Below are positions 23,001 through 30,079 of a stretch of 64,000 nucleotides of DNA, piece after piece. A program made the translations under genes and the position numbers. The DNA is from Ornithinimicrobium humiphilum (lineage in GTDB: Bacteria > Actinomycetota > Actinomycetes > Actinomycetales > Dermatophilaceae): assembly GCF_006716885.1 (NCBI RefSeq), contig NZ_VFPU01000001.1:1488001-1552000 (forward strand), given 5' to 3'. Under the pieces are notes generated by a model. That model ran no database searches, was not told the DNA's origin, and saw only the letters and a program-made list of their open reading frames with translations. The stretch's first letter is position 1, and each line of letters opens with the position of its first letter.

Positions 23001-23304
23001 CGGGTCGCTGCCGATCATCGGCGTCAACACCTTCCGCCGCCCCGAGACCGAGGCGGAGGAGGAGCGGACCGTCGAGCTCGCCCGCGCCACGGAGGAGGAG
23101 AAGCAGTCCCAGCTGCGCCGGGTCGCCGACTTCCAGCGCGAGCACGCCGCCGAGGCGCAGGAGTCGCTGCAGCGTCTCAAGGAGGCGGCGCTCGCCGGAG
23201 AGAACGTCTTCGCCGTCCTCATGGACGCGGCCCGCGTCTGCACCCTCCAGCAGGTGACCGAGGCGTTCTTCGAGGTGGGCGGGCAGTACCGCCGCAACGT
23301 CTGA
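20029..23304 (+). CDS. icmF: Fused isobutyryl-CoA mutase IcmF
   Basis: 1091 residues, ATG 20029 after CCGAGGAACC. Three parts are visible in the order of IcmF: a B12-binding domain with DGHDASINIMRR (about 23-34, His lower ligand) and VGGGGGVIVPEEI; a MeaI-type G-protein chaperone with GITGTGGSGKSSL (about 202-214), DPTRRKGGGALLGDRIRM and the NKFERRG region; and a large mutase barrel from about 550 with SVSMTINGPAPTVLAFFLNT and QTSGRSLHAQEMDFNDIRTT. It interconverts isobutyryl-CoA and n-butyryl-CoA, linking valine and fatty acid metabolism; some homologues prefer isovaleryl/pivalyl-CoA. The MarR gene is upstream, and a hairpin terminator follows. Confidence 0.95.
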   Translation: MAERTLHTLRHPVRIVTAASLFDGHDASINIMRRIMQSQGAEVIHLGHNRSVQEVVEAVVDEDANAVAISSYQGGHVEYFEYLVQQLAAHGVPHVNVVGGGGGVIVPEEIARLRESGVTIFSPEDGQRLGLPGMVNQVLAESDVDLWEVAGSADVDAVLAGDRAALARTITGAETGALPEEDRRRYAEAAAARAGSVPVLGITGTGGSGKSSLTDELIRRFRVDQGDRLKIAVMAIDPTRRKGGGALLGDRIRMNSISQVISGSDKGEEVRPFFRSMATRGEREVPDALPVALDVLKAAGFDLVVVETPGIGQGDAGIVPFVDCSLYVMTPEFGAASQLEKIDMLDFADVVAINKFERRGAMDALRDVGRQMVRNREAFGKRPEDMPVFGTSAATFNDDGVTALYQELLELLRGKGLETQEGVLPRTDVRHSSTLRQIVPPSRVRYLSEIADTVRRYHADTERWAEAASRVQRLEMVDDELASRGTTDHAVDELLDEARAQLPVEVKELQERWPSTVEAYSGDEHTVTVRDKQITTRLTKESLSGTKVPRVALPRYRDAGDMVRFWRRENLPGYFPFTAGVFPFKRDNEDPARMFAGEGDPFRTNRRFKLLSEDQPATRLSTAFDSVTLYGRDPDERPDIYGKIGTSGVSVATLDDMKALYDGFDLLSPTTSVSMTINGPAPTVLAFFLNTAIDQQLERFREKEGREPSGAEAEELRAYALANVRGTVQADILKEDQGQNTCLFTTEFSLRMMGDIQEWFIENGVRNFYSVSISGYHIAEAGANPLSQLAFTLANGFTYVESYLARGMDVNDFAPNLSFFFSNGMDPEYSVIGRVARRIWAVAMRERYGANERSQKLKYHVQTSGRSLHAQEMDFNDIRTTLQALIAIYDNANSLHTNAYDEAVTTPTTESVRRALAIQLIINKEWGLAMNENPNQGSFIIDELTDLVEEAVLAEFDRISERGGVLGAMETGYQRGRIQDESLLYEHRKHDGSLPIIGVNTFRRPETEAEEERTVELARATEEEKQSQLRRVADFQREHAAEAQESLQRLKEAALAGENVFAVLMDAARVCTLQQVTEAFFEVGGQYRRNV

Positions 23305-23311
23305 GGCCCGC

Positions 23312-23336
23312 GCCGCCCCGGTGGACCCGGGGCGGC
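23312..23336. terminator. Hairpin after icmF
   Basis: 10-bp GC stem (23312-23321 with 23327-23336), 5-nt loop, eight bases beyond the icmF stop and between convergent genes. Confidence 0.65.
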
Positions 23337-23432
23337 GGCCGGCCGGTCGCCGGCGGTCCGCCCGGAGGCGTCCGGACCTCGCGACGCATCACTCCGCCGC
23401 GCCGGGAACCGTCTGGGCCTCCTGGGGCCGGG

Positions 23433-24209
23433 CTAGCGGGGTCCTCCCGCGGCGGGCGCCAGCTCGGGCGGGACCAGCCCCAGCTCACGGGCCCGGTTGA
23501 CCGCGGACAGACGGTCGCGGACGCCGAGCTTGGCGTAGATGTTGGCCAGGTGGTGGTGCACCGTCCGTGGGGAGCAGCCGGCCAGGTGCGCGATGCGGAC
23601 CGCGGTGTGCCCGTGGGCGAGCAGCGACAGGATCGTGCTCTCCCTGCTCGTGAGCCGCAGCACCACCTTGTCGGGCTCCGGGAGCAGGTCCGGTCGCAGG
23701 AGGCGCCCGGCCAGCGCGGTCATGGCGGGCCGCAGGTGGGCGAGGACGCGCAGGTCGGACGGCCGGAAGTCGTCGCCGCGGCGGCCGAGCAGCACGGCCA
23801 CGATGTCCTCGCCGGTCTGGAGCGGGAGCGCGACGATCTGGTCGACGCCCCAGTCCTCGAGCGCGGCCCGCCGTCCGGGGTCCGCGCGCCAGGTCGCGGG
23901 GCCCGAGAGCCGGGCCGAGGTCGTTACGTCCGTCGACCCCGCCTGCATCTGGTCGATCAGCGGGAGCTCGCCGACGAGGACCCGGGAGGCGGCGGCGCCG
24001 GTGTTAGGAGGGGACCACGGCCCGATGGCCCGTACGTCCAGCCCGTCCGCCCCGCCGTGGACGAGGAGGGCGGCGCTTGCGCGGACGGCGCGCATCAGCG
24101 CCCCGGCAGCGGCACCCAGTCCTGCGTCCGGGCCGTCCGCGGCGCCGGCGACGCCGACGACCACGTCCGTGAGCGCTTCCAGCGCCCTGACAGCAGTCCT
24201 CTCGACCAC
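23433..24209 (-). CDS. LuxR-type response regulator with GAF-like sensor region
   Basis: 258 residues, GTG start at 24209. Residues 1-180 resemble a GAF-type sensing region (DQIVALPLQTGEDIVAVLLGRR) without a recognisable receiver Asp. The C-terminal helix-turn-helix is clear: LRLTSRESTILSLLAHGHTAVRIAHLAGCSPRTVHHHLANIYAKLGVRDRLSAVNRAREL (about 185-245). This is the GerE/LuxR DNA-binding fold. The likely target is unknown; the divergent or nearby genes are VOC proteins. CATAGT 6 nt upstream fits leaderless transcription. Confidence 0.85.
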   Translation of the reverse strand: MVERTAVRALEALTDVVVGVAGAADGPDAGLGAAAGALMRAVRASAALLVHGGADGLDVRAIGPWSPPNTGAAASRVLVGELPLIDQMQAGSTDVTTSARLSGPATWRADPGRRAALEDWGVDQIVALPLQTGEDIVAVLLGRRGDDFRPSDLRVLAHLRPAMTALAGRLLRPDLLPEPDKVVLRLTSRESTILSLLAHGHTAVRIAHLAGCSPRTVHHHLANIYAKLGVRDRLSAVNRARELGLVPPELAPAAGGPR

Positions 24210-24215
24210 ATCTGC

Positions 24216-24221
24216 ACTATG
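24216..24221 (-). promoter_or_regulatory. -10 element for a leaderless transcript
   Basis: CATAGT on the minus strand, 6 nt from the GTG at 24209 of the LuxR-type gene. Confidence 0.45.
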
Positions 24222-24251
24222 ACCCCGTGGTGGCAGGGGTGTAAAGGTGTT

Positions 24252-24902
24252 TCAGGCGAGCACCACGGTGCCACGCGGTGTTGCGAGCGTCGCGCGCAGC
24301 CCCGGCTGCTCCGCCGCGAAGACGGGAAGGTCCACGCCCAGCGCGGAAAGGCGTGCCTGCGCCTCGGTCGGGTCCGGATAGGAGAGCTCGAGCTCGACGA
24401 GCTCCAGCTGCGGCGCCAGCGTGTCGGCCGGGTGGGGCCCACCGCCCCAGTCGATGAGGAAGGGCTGGACTCCACCGAGGCCGAGGGGCCGGGGGACGGC
24501 GAGCCGCCAGGAGAGCTGCTCGCCCGAGATGGTCCGCCGCGAGGCGGCGACGGGACGTCCCGCCTCGATGCCTTCGCGGGTGGCGGCCGCGACCCGGGCG
24601 TCGAGATCGTCCGGGCGTACGGCCCAGGTGTGCAGACGCGGCGCGAAGTCGTGCCCGAGCGAGCCGACGTCGAGCATCCAGGCGTCGTCCGGGACGTCCT
24701 GCTGGGCGGGGTCGGGCGCGAGCAGCTCGAGGTAGCACCGCGCACCGCCTCGCCAGCGGAGCCCGACGAGCGCGTTGTGGGTGCCACGGCCCGGGTGGCT
24801 CCCGCCGGCGACCGGCTCCACGCCGGTACGGGCGGCGAGATCGGCGATCGCCGCCTCCAGGTCCGGGACGGCCAGGACGAGATGGTCCAGCTCGGCGGTC
24901 AT
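24252..24902 (-). CDS. VOC superfamily glyoxalase-like protein
   Basis: 216 residues from ATG 24902 (MTAELDHLVLAVPDLEAAIADL), the standard first strand of a glyoxalase/dioxygenase fold; an in-frame ATG ten codons earlier is less likely. The first module has LDHLVLAVPDLEAA and GRGTHNALVGL, and the second has ELVELELSYPDPTEAQARLSALG. Possible metal ligands are the His in DHLV and Glu in CYLELLAP. The reaction is unknown. CAGGAT lies 7 nt before the ATG. It is in the same direction as the LuxR-type gene. Confidence 0.75.
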   Translation of the reverse strand: MTAELDHLVLAVPDLEAAIADLAARTGVEPVAGGSHPGRGTHNALVGLRWRGGARCYLELLAPDPAQQDVPDDAWMLDVGSLGHDFAPRLHTWAVRPDDLDARVAAATREGIEAGRPVAASRRTISGEQLSWRLAVPRPLGLGGVQPFLIDWGGGPHPADTLAPQLELVELELSYPDPTEAQARLSALGVDLPVFAAEQPGLRATLATPRGTVVLA

Positions 24903-25038
24903 GCGGCCCATCCTGTCCGACCGGTGCGCCATTGCCGTCCGCGGGGGTCGTGGCGCCGGTCTTCGGGGCCGATGGGCGACCCCCGTGCCGGCTGGCGACC
25001 GGGTGCGCGGCCCCGCACGGTCGTGCCACGGTGGGGCG

Positions 25039-25458
25039 ATGGACCCTCGCCTCAGCTTCGTGACGCTGGCGGTGCGCGACCTCGACGCCGCTCGGGCCTT
25101 CTACGTGGACGGCCTCGGGTGGTCGCCCGAGGTGGACGTGCCGGGGGAGGTGCTCATGATCCGGGTGGGCCAGCAGGTCGTCCTCTCGCTGTGGGCCGAG
25201 GCGGAGTTCGAGGCCGAGGTGGGCCCGGTCCGGCAGGGGCCGGGAGTGGCGCCGCTGACGCTCGCCCACAACGTCGCCACGCCCGAGGAGGTGGACGTCG
25301 TCCTCGCCACGGCCCGGGCGGCCGGCGCGAGCGAGGTGGTCCCGGCGCAGGAGCGGTCGTGGGGCGGCCGCACCGGCTACTTCGCCGATCCCGAGGGGTT
25401 CCGCTGGGAGGTCGCGTGGAACCCGGGCCCCGTCGGTCGTCTCGTGCTGCCGACCTGA
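25039..25458 (+). CDS. VOC family protein
   Basis: 139 residues, ATG 25039. Compact glyoxalase/bleomycin-resistance fold: SFVTLAVRDLDAARAFYVDGLGW at 5-27 and GRTGYFADPEGFRWEVAWNP near the C-terminus, the latter being the standard family end. CACGGT 6 nt before the ATG is a weak leaderless -10. It is divergent from the other VOC gene at 24252-24902, to which it is not closely similar. Confidence 0.85.
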   Translation: MDPRLSFVTLAVRDLDAARAFYVDGLGWSPEVDVPGEVLMIRVGQQVVLSLWAEAEFEAEVGPVRQGPGVAPLTLAHNVATPEEVDVVLATARAAGASEVVPAQERSWGGRTGYFADPEGFRWEVAWNPGPVGRLVLPT

Positions 25459-25546
25459 CGCCCACCCTGTCGACCGCGATCGTGCTGGCCCGTCGACCAC
25501 GAGCTCGCCGCTGCGTGACGGGGCTGCGCACCCGGGGGCCTCGGAG

Positions 25547-25552
25547 TAGCGT
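25547..25552 (+). promoter_or_regulatory. -10 element for a leaderless transcript
   Basis: TAGCGT, 7 nt before the ATG at 25560 of the TPR gene. Confidence 0.55.
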
Positions 25553-25559
25553 CGCCCGC

Positions 25560-26282
25560 ATGTCGACCGGCGTCGACCTGCGAGATCTCTGGGACTTCGA
25601 CGACGCGGCGGGGAGCGAACGACGGTTTCGCGCTGCCGCGGAGCAGGCGGAGGACGCGCTCGCACGCGAGCGTGTGCTGACCCAGGTGGCCCGTGCGCTC
25701 GGACTGCAGGAGCGCTTCGACGAGGGGCACGCCGTGCTGGACGCGCTCGAGGCGGACGACCCGGAGGTCGAGGTGAGACGCGACCTCGAGCGAGGGCGGC
25801 TGCTGCGCTCGGCAGGGGACGACGACGCCGCGCGACCCCTCTTCGAGCGGGCGGCGGACCGGGCGCGGGCCTCCGGCCTGGAGGAGCTTCACGTCGACGC
25901 GCTGCACATGCGCGCCCTCGTCGTGCCCCGCGAGCAGCGGATCACCGCGATCGAGGAGGCGCTCGCCTTCGCCCGGGCCGCGCACGATCCGCGTGCTCGG
26001 GACTGGGACGCCTCCCTGCTCAACAACCTCGGGATGGTCCACGCCGACGACGGCGACTTCGAGCAGGCGCTGCCGATCTTCGAGGACGCGCTCGCTGCCC
26101 GGGAGCGGATCGGGGACCCGGTGACGATCCGCATCGCCCGGTGGATGGTCGCCTGGGCACTGCGGAACCTGGGGCGGACCGAGGAGGCCCTGGGGATCCA
26201 GCGTGCGCTCCGGGAGGAGCTGGACGCGCTGGGGGAGAAGGACACCTACGTGGACGAGGAGATCCGGCTGCTCGAGGGCTGA
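25560..26282 (+). CDS. Tetratricopeptide repeat protein
   Basis: 240 residues, soluble and rich in Glu, Asp and Arg. Helical TPR-like units recur, for example ERVLTQVARALGLQERFDEGHAVL, DDDAARPLFERAADRARA and SLLNNLGMVHADDGDFEQALPIFEDALAARERIG, the last being a textbook TPR. Such proteins act as protein-interaction scaffolds; this one has no other domain and no clear partner. It probably has its own leaderless promoter. It is convergent with the HNH gene. Confidence 0.8.
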   Translation: MSTGVDLRDLWDFDDAAGSERRFRAAAEQAEDALARERVLTQVARALGLQERFDEGHAVLDALEADDPEVEVRRDLERGRLLRSAGDDDAARPLFERAADRARASGLEELHVDALHMRALVVPREQRITAIEEALAFARAAHDPRARDWDASLLNNLGMVHADDGDFEQALPIFEDALAARERIGDPVTIRIARWMVAWALRNLGRTEEALGIQRALREELDALGEKDTYVDEEIRLLEG

Positions 26283-26462
26283 TCGGCGGGCCGGGCCATA
26301 CGCCGCTGTCGTCCGCGCTCGCACTCCTCCCGGCTCGCACTCCTCCTCCCTGCCCGCGATCCTGTCCCGGCTCGCGCCCCCGTCCTGCTCGCGCCGCCAC
26401 CTCCTGCGGGCGGGCATGCCTCGGCGCCCGGTCGCGGACGGCCGGGCTGCGGGGCGCGGTCC
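26283..26462. other. Pyrimidine-rich spacer with short direct repeats
   Basis: 180 bp between convergent genes. GCTCGCACTCCTCC occurs at 26317-26330 and again at 26333-26346 (16-bp period), with degenerate CGGCTCGC units after it. I see no coding signal or clear terminator. Confidence 0.5.
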
Positions 26463-27920
26463 TCAGACGTGCCAGGTGACGACCCCGCCGGTCACCGTCG
26501 CCATCAGGTCCTCGTCGTGGACGAGGGTGTGGTGACGGGAGCAGAGCAGGGCCAGGTTGGTCAGGTCGGTGCCCCCACCGCGCGACCACCAGACCAGGTG
26601 GTGGGCGTCGCACCACGTGCCGGGCACGCTGCACCCGGGATAGGTGCAGGTGCCGTCGCGGACATAGAGGGCCTTCACCTGTCCCGGCGTCGCGAGCCGC
26701 CGGGTGCGACCGAGATCGAGCGGCTCCCCGAGGGGTCCGAGCACGACGGGGGTCACGTCGCCCAGGCAGGCGAACCGGCCGACGGCCTGCGGGTCGAGGA
26801 CCTGCCCGGTGCTGGTCGTCGCGGGACCGGTCGGACGGCCGGTGGCGGGGTCGACCGCGACCGTGAGCACCACGGATCCTCGCGACGACGACGGGGGAGC
26901 GCCGGGATGGCCCAGCCCCCGCCCCATCACCGTCAGGAACGCGTCGTAGCCCCGCTGCCCGGCCGACCGCTCGTCGCGCGCGCCGTCCTCGGCGGGCTGG
27001 GGCTTCGCGAGCGGACCGGTGAGGATGCCGTCGAGGAGGACAGCGTCGCGCTCCGGGGCGTCGAGGACGTAGCGGACCATGCCCTGGCCCAGCGGCCGCC
27101 GGACGACGCAGCGCTGCTCGTGCGCGGTGCGACGGGCCTCCCGGGCGGGTGCCTCGTCGAGCAGGTCGACCAGCAGCTTGTGGCACACGACGTCGAGGTC
27201 GCGATCGCTGATCCTGGCGTCCGCGGCCGCTCCTGTCGCGATGCTCGCGTAGGCCTCCTGCTGGTCGGGGGCCAGCGAGCTCGTCAGACGGGTCAGGGTC
27301 CGGGAGATCCGGGCCGCCCGGTGCAGGGTGACCTCGCCCGCGCGCGCGGCCTCCCCGAGCCGGGCGCCCCACGGGGCCTGCGCGGCGGCGACCACCGCGA
27401 CGAGTGCAGAGGCGTCCGCACCGGTCAGCCACGGGCACCGGACCAGCACCCAGTCGCGCAACGACAGCCCCGCCTGGGTGTGCAGCCCGCGGGCGGAGGC
27501 CTCGCAGGCCAGCCCGACGGCCAGGGCGTCGAGACCGGCACGGACACGCCCGACGGCCTCCAGCCCGGCCGCGAGGTCGTCGTCGAGGACCTGGACGAGC
27601 CGGTCGGGGGAGAGCGTGGCGTGCTCGACGGAGTGCTCCGCCCCCGTCAGGCCGCTCGCCAGGTCGCGTGCGGGCAGGTCGGTGGGCTCGCTCCGCATGG
27701 TGGCGAGCATGTCCTCGAAGCGTTGCCAGTACTCCGGGCTGTCCGGGTCGTCCTCGGGGCCCATCTGGGCCAGCATCTCCTCGGCCAGCCGCTGGGCCTC
27801 GGCGACCTCCTCGGGAGTCACCGGGTCGGGCACGTAGTCGCCCGGATCGGGAACGTGGTCACCCCGACCGAGCTGCAGGGAGTCCCCCTGCGGGTGGCTC
27901 GGTGCGCCTCGGTACGCCAT
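26463..27920 (-). CDS. DUF222 / HNH endonuclease domain protein (13E12-repeat family)
   Basis: 485 residues. Residues about 95-330 fit DUF222, the helical domain of the REP13E12 family of actinobacteria. The C-terminus is an HNH nuclease: LYVRDGTCTYPGCSVPGTW, then CDAHHLVWWSRGGGTDLTNLALLC and SRHHTLVHDE, with two Cys pairs for zinc and the catalytic His. These genes occur in many copies in some actinobacteria and some carry phage-like integration sites; their role is unknown. I saw no att-like repeats or partner genes here. The ATG at 27920 lacks the leaderless signal and has GAGGT very close. Confidence 0.9.
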   Translation of the reverse strand: MAYRGAPSHPQGDSLQLGRGDHVPDPGDYVPDPVTPEEVAEAQRLAEEMLAQMGPEDDPDSPEYWQRFEDMLATMRSEPTDLPARDLASGLTGAEHSVEHATLSPDRLVQVLDDDLAAGLEAVGRVRAGLDALAVGLACEASARGLHTQAGLSLRDWVLVRCPWLTGADASALVAVVAAAQAPWGARLGEAARAGEVTLHRAARISRTLTRLTSSLAPDQQEAYASIATGAAADARISDRDLDVVCHKLLVDLLDEAPAREARRTAHEQRCVVRRPLGQGMVRYVLDAPERDAVLLDGILTGPLAKPQPAEDGARDERSAGQRGYDAFLTVMGRGLGHPGAPPSSSRGSVVLTVAVDPATGRPTGPATTSTGQVLDPQAVGRFACLGDVTPVVLGPLGEPLDLGRTRRLATPGQVKALYVRDGTCTYPGCSVPGTWCDAHHLVWWSRGGGTDLTNLALLCSRHHTLVHDEDLMATVTGGVVTWHV

Positions 27921-28011
27921 ACCTCAAGACAAGCACCGAGCACCGACAGACCTGTCCGTGCCGGATCTGGCGCACCCCGATGGACGGCCAGGACGGACTG
28001 CGACGAGCGGG

Positions 28012-28020
28012 GTATGCCGT
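28012..28020 (-). repeat. ACGGCATAC word
   Basis: Just beyond the 3' end of the NYN-LOTUS gene, 3 bp from its stop codon. Confidence 0.7.
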
Positions 28021-28023
28021 GCG

Positions 28024-29133
28024 TCAGGCGGGCGTGGTCACGTCCCGGGTGGCGCGGCGGCTGCGGGTCTCCGCCGGCCGCTCGGAAGCCTGCTCGGGCT
28101 CGGGGGCGGACGTCGCGCCCGCGTCGTCCTGACGCGGCTGCTCGGCCGCCTTCGCGGTCTTCCTCGCACCGGCCGACCGGGTGGCCCTGGCCGTCTTCGC
28201 GGCCTTCGGAGGCTCCTGCGGCGCCTTCTCGGCCGGCTTCGTCTCGTCGGCCTTGCCAGGATCCTCCTGCGGACCCTCGGACTTCGCGCCCTCGCCCTTC
28301 GCACCGTCCGCCTTCGCCGCGGCAGCCTTGGTCGTCGTGGCCTTCTTCCTCGTCGGCGCCGCCGTCGCCCGCTTGGTCGCGCGCTTGTGCCGCAGCCGCA
28401 CCTGCACCCCGGTGCCCTCCGTGCGCGTCTCGAGGTAGGGCTGCTCGTCGACGAGCGAGAAGAGCTTCTGGTGCCCGAAGTCGCGCGGGTCGAAGTCGGC
28501 GTGCGCCCGGCTCAGGTGCTGCCCGACCTGGCTGAGCGAGGCCCAGCCGTCGTCGCCCGAGGTGGCGTTGACGGCCCGGGTGAGCGCGCTCTGGAGGTTG
28601 ATCACCGGCCCGGCCGGTGCCTCCTCGCCGCCCTCGGTGGAGGCAGCAGCATCCTCGGACTGCGAGCCCGACTCGCGCCGGTCCTGCTCCTGCAGCACCT
28701 CGAGGAAGATGAACTGGTCGACCGCGCGCCGCAGCGACTCCGGCGTGCTGCGCCGCCCCAGGCCGAAGACCCGCTTGCCCGACTCGCGCAGCCGCGTCGC
28801 GAGACGGGTGAAGTCGGAGTCGGAGGAGACGATCGCGAACGCCTCGACGTTGCCCTGCCAGAGCAGGTCCATCGCGTCGATGATCAGGGCCGAGTCGGTG
28901 GAGTTCTTGCCCACCGTGTTGGCGAACTGCTGGATCGGCTGGATCGCGTTGCGGAGGAGCTCGTGCTTCCAGCTGGTCAGTTGCGTCGTGGTCCAGTCGC
29001 CGTAGGCCCGCTTGACCGTCGGCACGCCATAGCTCGCGAGCTCCTCGAGCACCGCGCCGATGTGCTTGGCGGAGACGTTGTCGCAGTCGATGAGCACGGC
29101 GATCCGGGTGGAGCTGCTGGCATCGGTGTTCAC
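28024..29133 (-). CDS. NYN ribonuclease-like domain fused to LOTUS/OST-HTH domain
   Basis: 369 residues from GTG 29133. The NYN (PIN-like) domain spans about 10-150: IAVLIDCDNVSAKHIGAVLEEL gives the first acidic residues (Asp16, Asp18), then STDSALIIDAMDLLW and AIVSSDSDFTRLATRLRESGKRVFGLG supply the others. Residues about 175-250 resemble an OST-HTH/LOTUS RNA-binding domain (WASLSQVGQHLSRAHADFDPRDFGHQKLFSL). The last 110 residues are a Lys/Ala/Glu-rich disordered tail. NYN-LOTUS proteins are predicted RNA-cleaving enzymes. TAGGGT lies 7 nt before the GTG. The SDR gene is divergent. Confidence 0.88.
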   Translation of the reverse strand: MNTDASSSTRIAVLIDCDNVSAKHIGAVLEELASYGVPTVKRAYGDWTTTQLTSWKHELLRNAIQPIQQFANTVGKNSTDSALIIDAMDLLWQGNVEAFAIVSSDSDFTRLATRLRESGKRVFGLGRRSTPESLRRAVDQFIFLEVLQEQDRRESGSQSEDAAASTEGGEEAPAGPVINLQSALTRAVNATSGDDGWASLSQVGQHLSRAHADFDPRDFGHQKLFSLVDEQPYLETRTEGTGVQVRLRHKRATKRATAAPTRKKATTTKAAAAKADGAKGEGAKSEGPQEDPGKADETKPAEKAPQEPPKAAKTARATRSAGARKTAKAAEQPRQDDAGATSAPEPEQASERPAETRSRRATRDVTTPA

Positions 29134-29140
29134 GCAGGTC

Positions 29141-29146
29141 ACCCTA
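29141..29146 (-). promoter_or_regulatory. -10 element for a leaderless transcript
   Basis: TAGGGT on the minus strand, 7 nt from the GTG at 29133 of the NYN-LOTUS gene; this supports that start over the in-frame ATG at 29187. Confidence 0.55.
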
Positions 29147-29172
29147 CCGACGAGCGGCGCGCGAGGCGTTCG

Positions 29173-29178
29173 TAGAGT
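29173..29178 (+). promoter_or_regulatory. -10 element for a leaderless transcript
   Basis: TAGAGT, 7 nt before the ATG at 29186 of the SDR gene. Confidence 0.55.
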
Positions 29179-29185
29179 GACGCCC

Positions 29186-29989
29186 ATGACGACCTCTGGA
29201 CGTGGTGTGCTGGTGACCGGTGGCTCGCGCGGCGTGGGGGCGGCGACCGCCCGGGCGTTCGCGGAGCGGGGCGACCGCGTGGTCGTCCACTACCGCGGCG
29301 CGGAGGACCGCGCCCGCGAGGTGCTCGGCTCCCTCCCCGGCGAGGGGCACGCCATGCTGCAGGCGGACCTGTCCGACCCCGAGGAGACCCGCCGCCTGGC
29401 CGAGCAGGCCGCCGAGGCCCTCGGTCGCATCGACGTGCTGGTCAACAACGCCGCGCTCTTCCTCGACCCCGCGGGCGGCGGCAGCCGCCGCGGCGACCAC
29501 CGGATCACCGATGTCGACTACGACAGCTGGGTCTCCGCCTGGCAGACCACCCTGGCGACCAACCTCCTCGGTCCCGCCAACCTCACCTTCTGCATCGCGC
29601 GCCACATGATGGAGGTCGCCCCCGCCGAGGGGATGCCCGTCGGGCGCGTGGTCAACGTCGGCTCCCGCGGCGCCTACCGCGGCGAGCCGGACGTGCCCGC
29701 CTACGGCGCCAGCAAGGCCGGCCTGCACGCCTTCGGCCAGTCGATGGCCGTCGCGCTCGCGCCGCACGGGATCTCCGTGGTCTCGATCGCCCCCGGCTTC
29801 ATCGCCACCGACATGGCGGCCACGCTCCTCGACGGCCCCACCGGCGACGCCATCCGCGGCCAGAGCCCCTACGGGCGGGTCGCGACCCCGGAGGAGGTCG
29901 CTGCGGCGCTCGTCACCCTCGCCGAGCCGGGCGCCGAGTGGGCCTCCGGCGCGGTCGTGGACTTCAACGGGGCCAGCTACCTCCGCTGA
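29186..29989 (+). CDS. Short-chain dehydrogenase/reductase (SDR)
   Basis: 267 residues, ATG 29186. Classical SDR: cofactor motif VLVTGGSRGVGAATARAF (about 8-25), LVNNAALF (about 90), catalytic Ser in VNVGSRGAYRG and YGASKAG (Tyr-x3-Lys), then IAPGFIATDM. This is the FabG-like layout. The oxidised substrate is unknown. A 20-residue insertion rich in Gly and Arg (DPAGGGSRRGDHRITD) precedes the catalytic region. The gene is divergent from the NYN-LOTUS gene and ends before a strong bidirectional terminator. Confidence 0.9.
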   Translation: MTTSGRGVLVTGGSRGVGAATARAFAERGDRVVVHYRGAEDRAREVLGSLPGEGHAMLQADLSDPEETRRLAEQAAEALGRIDVLVNNAALFLDPAGGGSRRGDHRITDVDYDSWVSAWQTTLATNLLGPANLTFCIARHMMEVAPAEGMPVGRVVNVGSRGAYRGEPDVPAYGASKAGLHAFGQSMAVALAPHGISVVSIAPGFIATDMAATLLDGPTGDAIRGQSPYGRVATPEEVAAALVTLAEPGAEWASGAVVDFNGASYLR

Positions 29990-29996
29990 CCCTCGG

Positions 29997-30012
29997 GTAT
30001 GCCGTATGCCGT
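29997..30012 (-). repeat. Two overlapping ACGGCATAC words
   Basis: Copies at 29997-30005 and 30004-30012 share two bases; they sit between the SDR stop codon and its terminator hairpin. Confidence 0.7.
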
Positions 30013-30015
30013 GCG

Positions 30016-30048
30016 CCGGCCGGTCACCCACCCGGGGTGACCGGCCGG
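30016..30048. terminator. Bidirectional terminator
   Basis: 14-bp perfect stem (30016-30029 with 30035-30048) and 5-nt loop between the convergent SDR and tricorn genes. Confidence 0.82.
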
Positions 30049-30079
30049 TCGGCTCTCACCGCCGAAGCAGCCGGCCGGC

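Noticed and set aside
20466..26282. 1938-codon open frame spanning icmF and beyond
   Set aside because: It is an Arg/Gly/Pro-rich shadow of icmF that becomes real coding sequence only from 25560, where the TPR gene starts.
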